A stretch of 6,620 nt of DNA, from contig CAZHEF010000055.1 in the NCBI GenBank assembly GCA_964531645.1, positions 1-6,620 of the forward strand, written 5' to 3'. Position 1 is the first letter of the stretch, and each line of letters begins with the position of its first letter. Position numbers and translations under genes: made by a program. The notes beneath the pieces are model-generated. The model was given only the letters and a program-made list of their open reading frames with translations, did no database searches and was not told the DNA's origin. The stretch is from JBBIMS01 sp964531645 (GTDB taxonomy: Bacteria; Acidobacteriota; Aminicenantia; JBFLYD01; JBBIMS01). Below, one piece after another: positions 1 to 5,921 of the stretch.

Positions 1-17
1 TTCTCGCTTTTATTTAA

Positions 18-94
18 TTTTGCATTTTAAAATTTTCAATTTTCAATTCTCTTTCTTCAGTTATTGGTGCTTGGTAATTTTCAACCCTTGAGGT
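18..94. repeat. Degenerate heptanucleotide repeat block, copy A
   Basis: From 18 to 94 the sequence can be cut into eleven consecutive 7-bp units in one register. The first units are of the TTTTAAA / ATTTTCA kind (25-45), and the later ones of the GTTATTG / GTGCTTG kind (60-73). The unit is degenerate, so the signal is periodicity rather than exact repetition. A related block lies at 157-297: 18-34 is identical to 157-173, 46-59 matches 206-219 at 12 of 14 positions, and 60-94 matches 263-297 at 31 of 35. No gene is visible here. Short tandem heptamers are known from heterocystous cyanobacteria (STRR sequences); relationship to those is not implied. The function is unknown. Confidence 0.7.
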
Positions 95-125
95 AAAGAG
101 CCAGAACTGTCAGCTGAAAGGGTTG
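82..125. repeat. Inverted repeat between the two heptamer blocks
   Basis: CAACCCTT at 82-89 is the exact reverse complement of AAGGGTTG at 118-125, giving an 8-bp stem with a 28-nt interior. A second, overlapping inverted pair is GAGCCA (98-103) with TGGCTC (124-129). The interior also holds the palindrome TCAGCTGA (110-117). No T-run follows, so it does not look like an intrinsic terminator. It may simply reflect the self-complementary nature of the repeat units. Whether it folds in an RNA is unknown. Confidence 0.4.
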
Positions 126-156
126 GCTCCAGGCCTCAGAATATGAAGATTTTTCA

Positions 157-300
157 TTTTGCATTTTAAAATTCTAAATTTTAAATTTCCAATTTTCAAT
201 TTTTAATACTCTTTCCTCACTGTTTGCTGTAAGCTGTTAGCTAATAGCTTATTTGGAGCCTGGTTATTGGTGTTTGGTTATTTTTAACCTTTGAGGTGAT
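157..300. repeat. Degenerate heptanucleotide repeat block, copy B
   Basis: About twenty 7-bp units run in a single uninterrupted register from 157 to roughly 300. The unit changes gradually along the block: ATTCTAA / ATTTTAA / ATTTTCA at 171-205, then CTGTAAG / CTGTTAG / CTAATAG at 227-247, then GGTTATT / GGTGTTT / GGTTATT at 262-282. Compared with copy A, the AT-rich part is longer by 21 bp, exactly three units, and a 43-bp stretch (220-262) rich in AGCT-type units is inserted. The matching tails (263-297 and 60-94) have identical spacing. This fits expansion and contraction by whole units. No gene is supported in this stretch. Confidence 0.75.
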
Positions 301-361
301 AGAGCTCATGTCTGTCACTCCTTTCATATCCTTCAGAAACTCAGGAAACTCCAGATTAATT

Positions 362-390
362 TTGAGTTGCCAAAATAAAAAAACTATATT
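362..390 (+). promoter_or_regulatory. Predicted sigma70-type promoter of ilvE
   Basis: The -35 candidate TTGAGT (362-367) and the -10 candidate TATATT (385-390) are separated by 17 nt, the preferred spacing, with an A-rich spacer. Transcription would start near 397, giving a leader of about 30 nt before the ATG at 426. The site lies just downstream of the heptamer block. GAGTT at 364-368 and AACTC at 396-400 form a short inverted pair around the promoter that could be an operator, but it is too short to claim. No T-box, attenuator or other leader structure is visible. Confidence 0.6.
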
Positions 391-425
391 ATCATAACTC
401 CTAAAATTATAATTCGGAGGGTATA

Positions 426-1346
426 ATGAGTTTCAAAGAGAATGGATATGTATGGATGAATGGTAAAATGGTTCCATGGAAGGATGCCACAATTCATGTG
501 GCTTCCCATGTTGTTCATTATGGAAGTTCTGTGTTTGAAGGGATAAGGGCATACGAGAACAAAAAAGGATCAGCTGTTTTCCGTCTTGAGGCTCACATTG
601 AAAGACTTTTCAACTCGGCAAAGATTTACAGGATGGAGATTCCATTCTCCTTTGATGAGGTCTGTAAGGCCTGCATCGAAACTATAAAGGTCAACGGCAT
701 GAAGAGTTGCTACATAAGACCTGTTGTCTACAGGGGATATGCAAAACTTGGGGTTGACCCTCTTCCTAATCCAGTTGATGTTGCGATCCTGGTATGGGAT
801 TGGGGCAAATATCTTGGAGATGAAGCCCTTGAGCAAGGAGTCGATGTTCATGTCTCGTCCTGGAGAAGAATGGCTCCCGATACATTCCCATCCATGGCAA
901 AGAGTGGTGGGAACTACATGAATGGACAGTTGATAAAAATGGAAGCGGTTTTGAACGGATATGTTGAAGGAATAGCTCTCGATGCCTATGGATACATAAG
1001 TGAAGGAAGTGGAGAGAACCTTTTTCTCGTTAAAAAGGGAATTCTGTTCACTCCTCCCATATCTTCCTGCATACTCCCGGGGATAACCCGGGAGTCAGTG
1101 ATTCAGATTGCAAAGTATAAAGGTATTGAAGTCAGGGAAGAAGATATTCTTAGAGAAGCCCTTTACTTAGCAGACGAACTATTTTTTGTCGGAACCGCGG
1201 CAGAGATTACTCCAATAAGATCAGTTGACAAAATTGTCATAGGGAAAGGAAGAAGAGGAGAAACAACAAAACTGCTTCAGGACGAGTTCTTCGGAATTAT
1301 AAAAGCGGAAAAAGAAGATAAGTGGAACTGGCTGGCATATTTTTAG
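426..1346 (+). CDS. ilvE: Branched-chain amino acid aminotransferase (IlvE)
   Basis: This cytoplasmic, PLP-dependent fold-type IV enzyme transfers the amino group between leucine, isoleucine or valine and 2-oxoglutarate, the last step of branched-chain amino acid synthesis. At 306 residues it matches the E. coli-type enzyme (about 309). Visible family features are HYGSSVFEGIR (31-41), YIRP (96-99) with the substrate-carboxylate region, the PLP lysine K159 in MAKSGGNY, ISEGSGENLF (191-200, with the PLP-contacting glutamate E193), LPGITR (217-222) and GTAAEITP (256-263). The tail EDKWNWL is typical of IlvE. The overall pattern argues for IlvE over the related D-alanine aminotransferase or aminodeoxychorismate lyase. 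The ATG is preceded by GGAGG (416-420) at 5 nt, so the start is secure. The gene has its own promoter and is followed by a 323-nt gap, so it is probably transcribed alone. No other ilv genes are nearby. Confidence 0.97.
   Translation: MSFKENGYVWMNGKMVPWKDATIHVASHVVHYGSSVFEGIRAYENKKGSAVFRLEAHIERLFNSAKIYRMEIPFSFDEVCKACIETIKVNGMKSCYIRPVVYRGYAKLGVDPLPNPVDVAILVWDWGKYLGDEALEQGVDVHVSSWRRMAPDTFPSMAKSGGNYMNGQLIKMEAVLNGYVEGIALDAYGYISEGSGENLFLVKKGILFTPPISSCILPGITRESVIQIAKYKGIEVREEDILREALYLADELFFVGTAAEITPIRSVDKIVIGKGRRGETTKLLQDEFFGIIKAEKEDKWNWLAYF
1073..1095 (+). repeat. Perfect 9-bp GC-rich hairpin inside ilvE
   Basis: ACTCCCGGG (1073-1081) and CCCGGGAGT (1087-1095) are exact reverse complements around the 5-nt loop GATAA. 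The stem falls on the codons for the conserved LPGITRES segment, so part of it is forced by the protein. The choice of CCG GGG and CCC/CGG-type G+C-rich codons is nonetheless uncommon in this AT-rich gene. There is no T-run after it, so it is not an intrinsic terminator. In mRNA it would be a very stable local structure. Confidence 0.6.
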
Positions 1347-1430
1347 TTGTAGCTGATAGCGGATAGTGAGAAGTAAACAGGTCATGAGAGAAATACTAAC
1401 CGATGTATGCTAATTGCTATATACTAAACT
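1347..1430. repeat. Degenerate heptanucleotide repeats after ilvE
   Basis: Directly after the ilvE stop, 7-bp units can be followed in one register from 1343 (the TTAGTTG unit that contains the TAG stop) to about 1426. The first units share a TAG start, as in TAGCTGA, TAGCGGA and TAGTGAG (1350-1370). The last share a CTA end, as in TATGCTA, ATTGCTA and TATACTA (1406-1426). The middle units are poorly conserved. The AGCT/CTA flavour matches units at 227-250. There is no hairpin plus T-run here, so the terminator of ilvE was not found. Confidence 0.55.
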
Positions 1431-1526
1431 ATGAAACTCAATAGTTACAAAGAACTAATTGCATATAAGGAAAGTTTCGAACTGCTAATGAATTTGAGAG
1501 AATTTATACAATCAATCAAGAGGTGA
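1431..1526 (+). pseudogene. Probable remnant of an S23/four-helix-bundle protein gene
   Basis: An ATG at 1431 opens a 31-codon frame ending in TGA at 1524. It begins MKLNSYKELIAYKESFELL. This resembles, from memory, the N-terminus of the S23 ribosomal/four-helix-bundle family (23S rRNA intervening-sequence proteins), which often starts with a SYKDLxVWQKSxELV-like helix. Full members are about 115-130 residues, so only the first helix or so remains. Nothing recognisable continues in the bases up to 1550. No ribosome binding site is visible before the ATG. The fragment sits between two stretches of 7-bp repeats. It could instead be a chance short frame; a profile search with the family model is needed to decide. 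I consider a decayed copy somewhat more likely than not. Confidence 0.45.
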
Positions 1527-1550
1527 TAAAACTTTTGCAGACATATATTT

Positions 1551-1613
1551 CTAAACTTTCTAAAAGCAGATAGCTAATCTCTAAACGCTATACGCTGAAT
1601 TGTCTTAGTTATT
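1551..1613. repeat. Degenerate heptanucleotide repeats before pilT
   Basis: Nine 7-bp units follow in one register. The clearest are AGCAGAT, AGCTAAT, CTCTAAA, CGCTATA and CGCTGAA (1565-1599), which share a (A/C)GCT-like start. They mirror the repeats before the four-helix-bundle remnant, so the remnant appears bracketed by them. The block runs into the predicted pilT promoter. Confidence 0.5.
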
Positions 1614-1640
1614 TGGTATTTTACTTTTTCATGTTAAAAT
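1613..1640 (+). promoter_or_regulatory. Predicted sigma70-type promoter of the pilT operon
   Basis: The -10 candidate TAAAAT (1635-1640) is preceded by TG at 1632-1633, an extended -10 arrangement. A -35 candidate TTGGTA (1613-1618) lies 16 nt upstream. Transcription would begin near 1647, leaving a leader of about 20-25 nt before the ATG at 1670. This is the only good promoter found upstream of the pilT-recX-alaS-transglycosylase run, so it probably drives all four genes. Confidence 0.5.
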
Positions 1641-1650
1641 AAAAAAAGAA

Positions 1651-1662
1651 TCCCGAATGGGA
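1651..1662 (+). promoter_or_regulatory. Small hairpin overlapping the pilT ribosome binding site
   Basis: TCCC (1651-1654) can pair with GGGA (1659-1662) over the 4-nt loop GAAT. The GGGA is the start of the pilT Shine-Dalgarno sequence GGGAGG (1659-1664), which lies 5 nt before the ATG. Pairing would partly mask the site. The stem is only 4 bp, so this could be chance. Confidence 0.25.
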
Positions 1663-1669
1663 GGAAGAT

Positions 1670-2836
1670 ATGAATATAAACGATTTATTAAGAATCGCTA
1701 TTGAGAGAGATGCTTCCGACCTTCATCTTAAAGTTGGGAATCACCCAATAATAAGAGTTCATGGTGAACTTATACCCCTTGTGGAACTAAAGAGGCTTGT
1801 TCCTGAAGACACAATAGCTATGGCTTACAGCATCATGAACAACCAGCAAAAGGAAAAGTTCAAGAGAAACATGGAAATTGATATGGCTTATTCTGTACCC
1901 GGTCTTGGTAGATTCCGCTGTAACATTTTCTACCAGAGGGGTGCAATAGGACTTGTCCTCAGGATAATTCCTTCAAAAATAAGAACAATTCGTGAACTTC
2001 TTCTACCATCGGTTCTTGAAGAGATATGTATGGAGAAGAGGGGACTTGTTCTTGTAACAGGAACTACAGGAAGTGGAAAGACAACAACCCTTGCTGGGAT
2101 GATAGACTACATAAACACCCACAGAGTTGAACATATAATTACCATTGAAGACCCTATTGAGTATCTACACAGGGACAAAAAAAGTATTGTCAACCAGAGG
2201 GAGGTGGGAGTTGATACTGAGTCCTTCGCAGTAGCTTTGAGGTCAGCTCTTCGTGAGGATCCCGATGTAATATTGGTCGGAGAGATGAGGGATTATGAAA
2301 CAATAGAAACAGCCATAGTAGCTGCAGAGACTGGTCATCTTGTTCTGAGCACCCTCCACACCCTTGATGCTCCGGAGACAGTAAACAGAATAATCTCAGT
2401 CTTCCCACCCTATCATCACAAACAGGTAAGAATTCAGCTTGCTTCTGTTTTAAAGGGGGTCATTTCTATGAGACTGCTTCCGAGAGCTGATAGGGATGGA
2501 AGAGTTCCAGCAGTTGAGGTCATGATAACAACTCCATTTATAAGGGATTGTATAATAAACAAAGAGAAGACCCATTTAATAAGGGAAGCAATCAAACAGG
2601 GGGTATCCCAGTATGGAATGCAGACATTCGACCAGTCCCTGTTTAAACTCTATGAAGCGAAATTAATAACCCTTGAGGAGGCGCTGAAGTGGGCGTCGAA
2701 CCCGGACGAGTTAAAACTAAAAATTATGGGTATCCAATCTGCAAGTGAAATGACAATAGAGGAAATGGAGAAAAAGATGGAGACAATTAAAGACATAAAA
2801 AGCAGCCCTGTTGACCTTGGACTGGATGAAGAGTGA
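1670..2836 (+). CDS. pilT: Type IV pilus retraction ATPase PilT
   Basis: This hexameric cytoplasmic ATPase sits at the base of the type IV pilus and powers pilin disassembly, causing pilus retraction and twitching motility. An N-terminal domain (about 1-100) carries DASDLHLKVG (14-23). The secretion-ATPase core follows with Walker A GTTGSGKT (131-138), the Asp box TIEDPIE (158-164), an atypical Walker B segment DPDVILVGEMRD (197-208) with catalytic-type E205, and the His box TGHLVLSTLHT (221-231). TPFIRDCI (288-295) corresponds to the PilT AIRNLIRE region needed for retraction in known members. PilT is favoured over PilB (much larger) and PilU by overall match. At 388 residues it is longer than the common 345 or so; the extra C-terminus (about 352-388) is charged, probably partly coiled-coil, and ends acidic. 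GGGAGG at 1659-1664 supports the ATG. It is first in the operon. No other pilus genes are in view. Confidence 0.96.
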   Translation: MNINDLLRIAIERDASDLHLKVGNHPIIRVHGELIPLVELKRLVPEDTIAMAYSIMNNQQKEKFKRNMEIDMAYSVPGLGRFRCNIFYQRGAIGLVLRIIPSKIRTIRELLLPSVLEEICMEKRGLVLVTGTTGSGKTTTLAGMIDYINTHRVEHIITIEDPIEYLHRDKKSIVNQREVGVDTESFAVALRSALREDPDVILVGEMRDYETIETAIVAAETGHLVLSTLHTLDAPETVNRIISVFPPYHHKQVRIQLASVLKGVISMRLLPRADRDGRVPAVEVMITTPFIRDCIINKEKTHLIREAIKQGVSQYGMQTFDQSLFKLYEAKLITLEEALKWASNPDELKLKIMGIQSASEMTIEEMEKKMETIKDIKSSPVDLGLDEE

Positions 2837-2842
2837 AATAGT

Positions 2843-2870
2843 AGCCACAAACTTCAAGCTACGAGCCATC
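2843..2870. repeat. Four heptanucleotide units in the pilT-recX gap
   Basis: The 38-nt spacer between the pilT stop and the recX start holds AGCCACA, AACTTCA, AGCTACG and AGCCATC in register, three of them starting with AGC. They resemble the AGCT-type units at 227-250 and 1565-1578. The block occupies the place where a recX ribosome binding site would be expected. Confidence 0.4.
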
Positions 2871-2874
2871 GTAA

Positions 2875-3333
2875 GTGGGTAAGTCAAAAGATCCTTTAAA
2901 AATTGCTTTTAATTATCTATCCTATTCGGATAGATTCTCAAGAGAGGTAATTCAGAGACTGAAAAGAGGGGGCTTTACAAAAGAAGAGATAGATTCAACA
3001 ATTGAAAGATTGAAAAATTATGGCTATCTAAATGACCAGAAGACCGCTGAGGAATTTATAAGATCAAAAATAAGAAAAGGATGGGGTCCTGAGAAAATAA
3101 AAGTTGAACTTATGAGAAGAGGAATATTTGAGGAAGAGGCTGAAAATTTAATTAAAGAGATTTTTTTAGAGGTTGACGAAAAGGAGATGATTATGAAACT
3201 CGCTGAGAAATTTCTTGGAAGCAGGAGAGGAGAGAATATAAAGGAAAAGCTCAAGGGTTTCCTCTTCAGAAAAGGATTCAGCTATGATAAGATAATAGAT
3301 GTGATTGAAAAAATTGAAAGGAAAGGACGTTGA
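2875..3333 (+). CDS. recX: RecX family regulatory protein
   Basis: RecX binds RecA-DNA filaments and limits RecA activity in recombination and the SOS response. The 152-residue length is typical of short RecX proteins. The sequence is all-helical and charged with the family's tandem three-helix repeats. The first (about 9-50) contains LSYSDRFSREVIQRLKRGGF, followed by IERLKNYGYLND. The second (about 55-95) contains KGWGPEKIKVELMRRGI, the best family landmark. A third, weaker repeat lies at about 100-150. The start is the GTG at 2875, because TAA stands immediately before it in frame. No clear Shine-Dalgarno is visible. A 19-codon frame beginning with ATG at 2826, inside the pilT end, stops at 2882 and overlaps the GTG, so coupling through a small upstream frame is possible. 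The 3' end overlaps alaS by 4 nt. No recA is in the window. Confidence 0.92.
   Translation: MGKSKDPLKIAFNYLSYSDRFSREVIQRLKRGGFTKEEIDSTIERLKNYGYLNDQKTAEEFIRSKIRKGWGPEKIKVELMRRGIFEEEAENLIKEIFLEVDEKEMIMKLAEKFLGSRRGENIKEKLKGFLFRKGFSYDKIIDVIEKIERKGR
3317..3322 (+). promoter_or_regulatory. Ribosome binding site that fixes the TTG start of alaS
   Basis: AAAGGA lies 7 nt before the TTG at 3330, within the end of recX. The next in-frame ATG is 41 codons further on, inside the conserved GMNQFK segment, and would remove essential N-terminal residues. The site and the protein alignment together support TTG. Confidence 0.6.
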
Positions 3334-5921
3334 GAGCAAAGGATGTAAGAGAAAAATTTCTCTCCTTTTTTGAAAAAAAAGGTCATAAAGTTGTAAAAAG
3401 TTCTTCTTTAATTCCCGTAGGTGATCCAACCTTACTCTTCACCAATGCAGGGATGAACCAGTTCAAGAATGTTTTTCTCGGAATTGAAACAAGGGATTAT
3501 TCAAGAGCAGTTTCATGCCAGAAATGTTTGAGAGCATCTGGAAAGCACAATGACCTCGAACAGGTTGGTAAAACCCACTTTCACCATACATTTTTTGAAA
3601 TGCTGGGCAATTTCTCCTTTGGAGATTATTTTAAAGAGATGGCAATAGAGTTTGCCTGGGAACTTCTCACTCAGGTTTATAAAATTCCTGAAGAAAAGCT
3701 CTTTGTCTCAATATTTGAAGAAGATGAGGAAGCATATAAGATATGGAGGGACAGGATTGGAATTTCTGAGAATAAAATAAAGAGATTCGGAGAGGAGGAT
3801 AATTTCTGGGCTATGGGGGAGACAGGTCCATGCGGTCCATGTTCTGAAATCCACTATGTTTTTGAGGATGACTCATCCATAGAGCTCTGGAATCTTGTTT
3901 TCATGCAGTTTTTTAGAGATGAAAAAGCAGAGCTTCACCCTCTTCCAAAACCATCCATTGATACAGGGATGGGGCTTGAAAGGCTGGCAGCAGTTCTTCA
4001 TGGAGTAAGGAGCAATTTTGATACAGACCTTTTTAAACCATTAATCAATTTTGTCTGCGAGGAGACAGGACAGGAATATCCAGCAGAAAAAGATGTGGAT
4101 ATTGCAATAAGAGTGATTACTGACCATTGCAGAGCTATAACATTCTTGATAAATGATGGGGTTCTTCCATCCAATGAAGGGAGGGGTTATGTTCTCAGGA
4201 GAATAATAAGAAGGGCTTTCAGATACGGAAAAAAATTAGGTGTTGACAAACCATTCCTCTACAAAGGGGTTCCTGTTGTTGTGAACACTATGAAGGATTT
4301 CTATCCTGAGATAGTTCATTCAAGGGAGCAAATTTCAAAACTCTGTTATTTTGAAGAGGAAAGATTCGGATATACTCTTTCCGCTTCAATCCATTACCTT
4401 GAAGATGCCATTAATGAGGCAGTGGAAAATGGTTCTGCGGTTATAGAAGGGGAAAAAATCTTTAAACTATACGATACATTTGGATTCCCCCTTGACCTTG
4501 CAATGGAGATAGTTCAGGAGAAAGGTATTTCCATAGATATTTCAGGATTTGAAAAAGAGATGCTAAGACAGAAAGAGAAGGGGAGAGAATCATGGAAGGG
4601 TGGTGAAATAAAAGATAAAGCTATATACGAGAGTATTTCCCATACGAAATCAGAATTTATAGGATATAATTCTTTAACATCAACTTCAAAAGTTATTGCC
4701 ATTTTTAAAGGCTCTGAAAGAGTGGAGAGCTTAAAAGAGGGAGATGAAGGAGAAATAATTCTTGAAGTAACTCCTTTCTATGCGGAGGCAGGAGGACAGG
4801 TAGGAGATAGGGGAATAATAGAAGGGGAGAATTCATCCGCGATTGTAAAGGATACAAAAAGAGTTCTTGAAAATATCATCGTTCATCATGTAAAGATGGA
4901 AAAGGGGAGTATCTCTGAAGGATATAATGTTATTGCAAAGGTTGATGAAAAACTCAGGAAAGCAACCCAGAGGAATCATACTGCCACTCATCTTCTCCAC
5001 CGGGCTTTAAGGGATGTCCTCGGTCCCCATGTTAAGCAATCGGGTTCCCTTGTCTCTTCTGAGAAGCTCCGCTTTGATTTCACCCATTTCTCTGCGCTTC
5101 ACCCAGAGGAAATTAAAAGAGTTGAGGAGATTGTTAACGAGTGGATTGTGGAGAATATTCCAGTGGATTACGAAGTTAAGGGTTATGATACAGCAATAAA
5201 AGAAGGAGCAATTGCTATATTTGAAGAAAAATACGGTGAAAAAGTGAGGGTTCTTAAAGTGGGAGATATATCAAAAGAACTTTGTGGTGGAACCCATGTG
5301 AGAATGACAGGAGATATCGGTTCTTTCAGGATAATTTCAGAGAGCTCGATTTCAGCAGGGGTTAGAAGAATAGAAGCGATAACAGGGCTGGCAGTTGTTG
5401 ATTACTGGAGGAACGAGAATAGAATTTTGGATAATCTGACAGAGGAACTGAAGGTCAAAAAGGATGAGATTGTGAGTGAAGTCTCCAATTTGAAAAACCT
5501 GCTAAAGGAAAAGGAGAGGGAGCTCCAGAAAATTAAAAGAATGAGTTACAGGAATAAAATTAAAGAGTGGATAGAGAATGCAGAGATAGTAAATGGTCTG
5601 AAAATTGTAGTTAAAAGAGTTGAGGATGACACAGAAAAGGAAATTTTAAGGGAGATTTCAGATATGATAAGGGATGGAATTGGTAAGGGGGTTATCCTTT
5701 TGGGAAGCAGGCAGAAAGGCAGAGCCTACCTTCTTGCATCAGTAACATCAGAAGTTTCTGAAAAGGTGCATGCGGGAAATCTCGTTAAGGAAGTAGCAAA
5801 AATTGTTGGTGGAGGTGGAGGAGGAAGGGCTGATTTTGCTGAGGCAGGGGGGGGTAAGCCTGAACTTCTTGACAAGGCTCTGGAGAAGGGTTTAGAATTA
5901 ATAAAGGTCAAACTGAAATGA
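3330..5921 (+). CDS. alaS: Alanyl-tRNA synthetase (AlaS)
   Basis: This cytoplasmic class II enzyme charges tRNA-Ala with alanine and clears mischarged seryl- and glycyl-tRNA-Ala. At 863 residues it is full length (E. coli 876). The catalytic domain includes DPTLLFTNAGMNQFK (32-46), HHTFFEMLGNFSFGDYF (85-101) and class II motif 3 in DTGMGLERLA (211-220). The tRNA-recognition part has SNEGRGYVLRRIIRRA (281-296). The editing domain includes AEAGGQVGD (485-493) and zinc-site residues H550 and H554 in HTATH, with C652 and H656 in CGGTH. A predicted coiled coil lies at about 700-738, followed by the C-Ala domain with the glycine-rich segment 827-842. All key residues are present. The start is TTG, overlapping the recX stop by 4 nt (TTGA). 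The end overlaps the next gene by 4 nt (ATGA), so translation is probably coupled on both sides. It contains an A8 tract near the start and a G8 tract near the end. Confidence 0.99.
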   Translation: MRAKDVREKFLSFFEKKGHKVVKSSSLIPVGDPTLLFTNAGMNQFKNVFLGIETRDYSRAVSCQKCLRASGKHNDLEQVGKTHFHHTFFEMLGNFSFGDYFKEMAIEFAWELLTQVYKIPEEKLFVSIFEEDEEAYKIWRDRIGISENKIKRFGEEDNFWAMGETGPCGPCSEIHYVFEDDSSIELWNLVFMQFFRDEKAELHPLPKPSIDTGMGLERLAAVLHGVRSNFDTDLFKPLINFVCEETGQEYPAEKDVDIAIRVITDHCRAITFLINDGVLPSNEGRGYVLRRIIRRAFRYGKKLGVDKPFLYKGVPVVVNTMKDFYPEIVHSREQISKLCYFEEERFGYTLSASIHYLEDAINEAVENGSAVIEGEKIFKLYDTFGFPLDLAMEIVQEKGISIDISGFEKEMLRQKEKGRESWKGGEIKDKAIYESISHTKSEFIGYNSLTSTSKVIAIFKGSERVESLKEGDEGEIILEVTPFYAEAGGQVGDRGIIEGENSSAIVKDTKRVLENIIVHHVKMEKGSISEGYNVIAKVDEKLRKATQRNHTATHLLHRALRDVLGPHVKQSGSLVSSEKLRFDFTHFSALHPEEIKRVEEIVNEWIVENIPVDYEVKGYDTAIKEGAIAIFEEKYGEKVRVLKVGDISKELCGGTHVRMTGDIGSFRIISESSISAGVRRIEAITGLAVVDYWRNENRILDNLTEELKVKKDEIVSEVSNLKNLLKEKERELQKIKRMSYRNKIKEWIENAEIVNGLKIVVKRVEDDTEKEILREISDMIRDGIGKGVILLGSRQKGRAYLLASVTSEVSEKVHAGNLVKEVAKIVGGGGGGRADFAEAGGGKPELLDKALEKGLELIKVKLK
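5808..5854 (+). other. G-rich tract with G8 run near the alaS 3' end
   Basis: Between 5808 and 5829 seven successive runs of two or three Gs are separated by only one or two bases, a pattern able to form a two-layer G-quadruplex. Eight Gs in a row follow at 5847-5854. The first part encodes consecutive glycines of the conserved C-Ala motif, so the protein explains much of it. The G8 run encodes the segment just after AEAGG. Formation of a quadruplex or slippage is untested. Confidence 0.5.

Noticed and set aside
1..300. A CRISPR array, suggested by the repeated segments upstream of ilvE.
   Set aside because: Only two imperfect copies exist, the period is 7 bp, and there are no equal-length unique spacers.
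241..390. An open minus-strand frame that includes an ATG at 309 with AAAGGAG 8 nt before it and ends with TAG at 241-243.
   Set aside because: It codes for only 22 residues from that ATG, and its last residues come from the heptamer block. No family is recognisable. A good ribosome binding site alone is not enough.
301..425. A T-box or other amino-acid-responsive leader upstream of ilvE.
   Set aside because: No antiterminator-like consensus, specifier stem or terminator is visible, and the predicted leader is only about 30 nt.
570..921. Alternative frames overlapping ilvE on both strands.
   Set aside because: They lie wholly inside a well-conserved gene, have no ribosome binding sites of note, and code for nothing recognisable.
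1347..1430. An intrinsic terminator after ilvE.
   Set aside because: There is no G+C-rich stem followed by a T-run; the sequence is better described as heptamer repeats.
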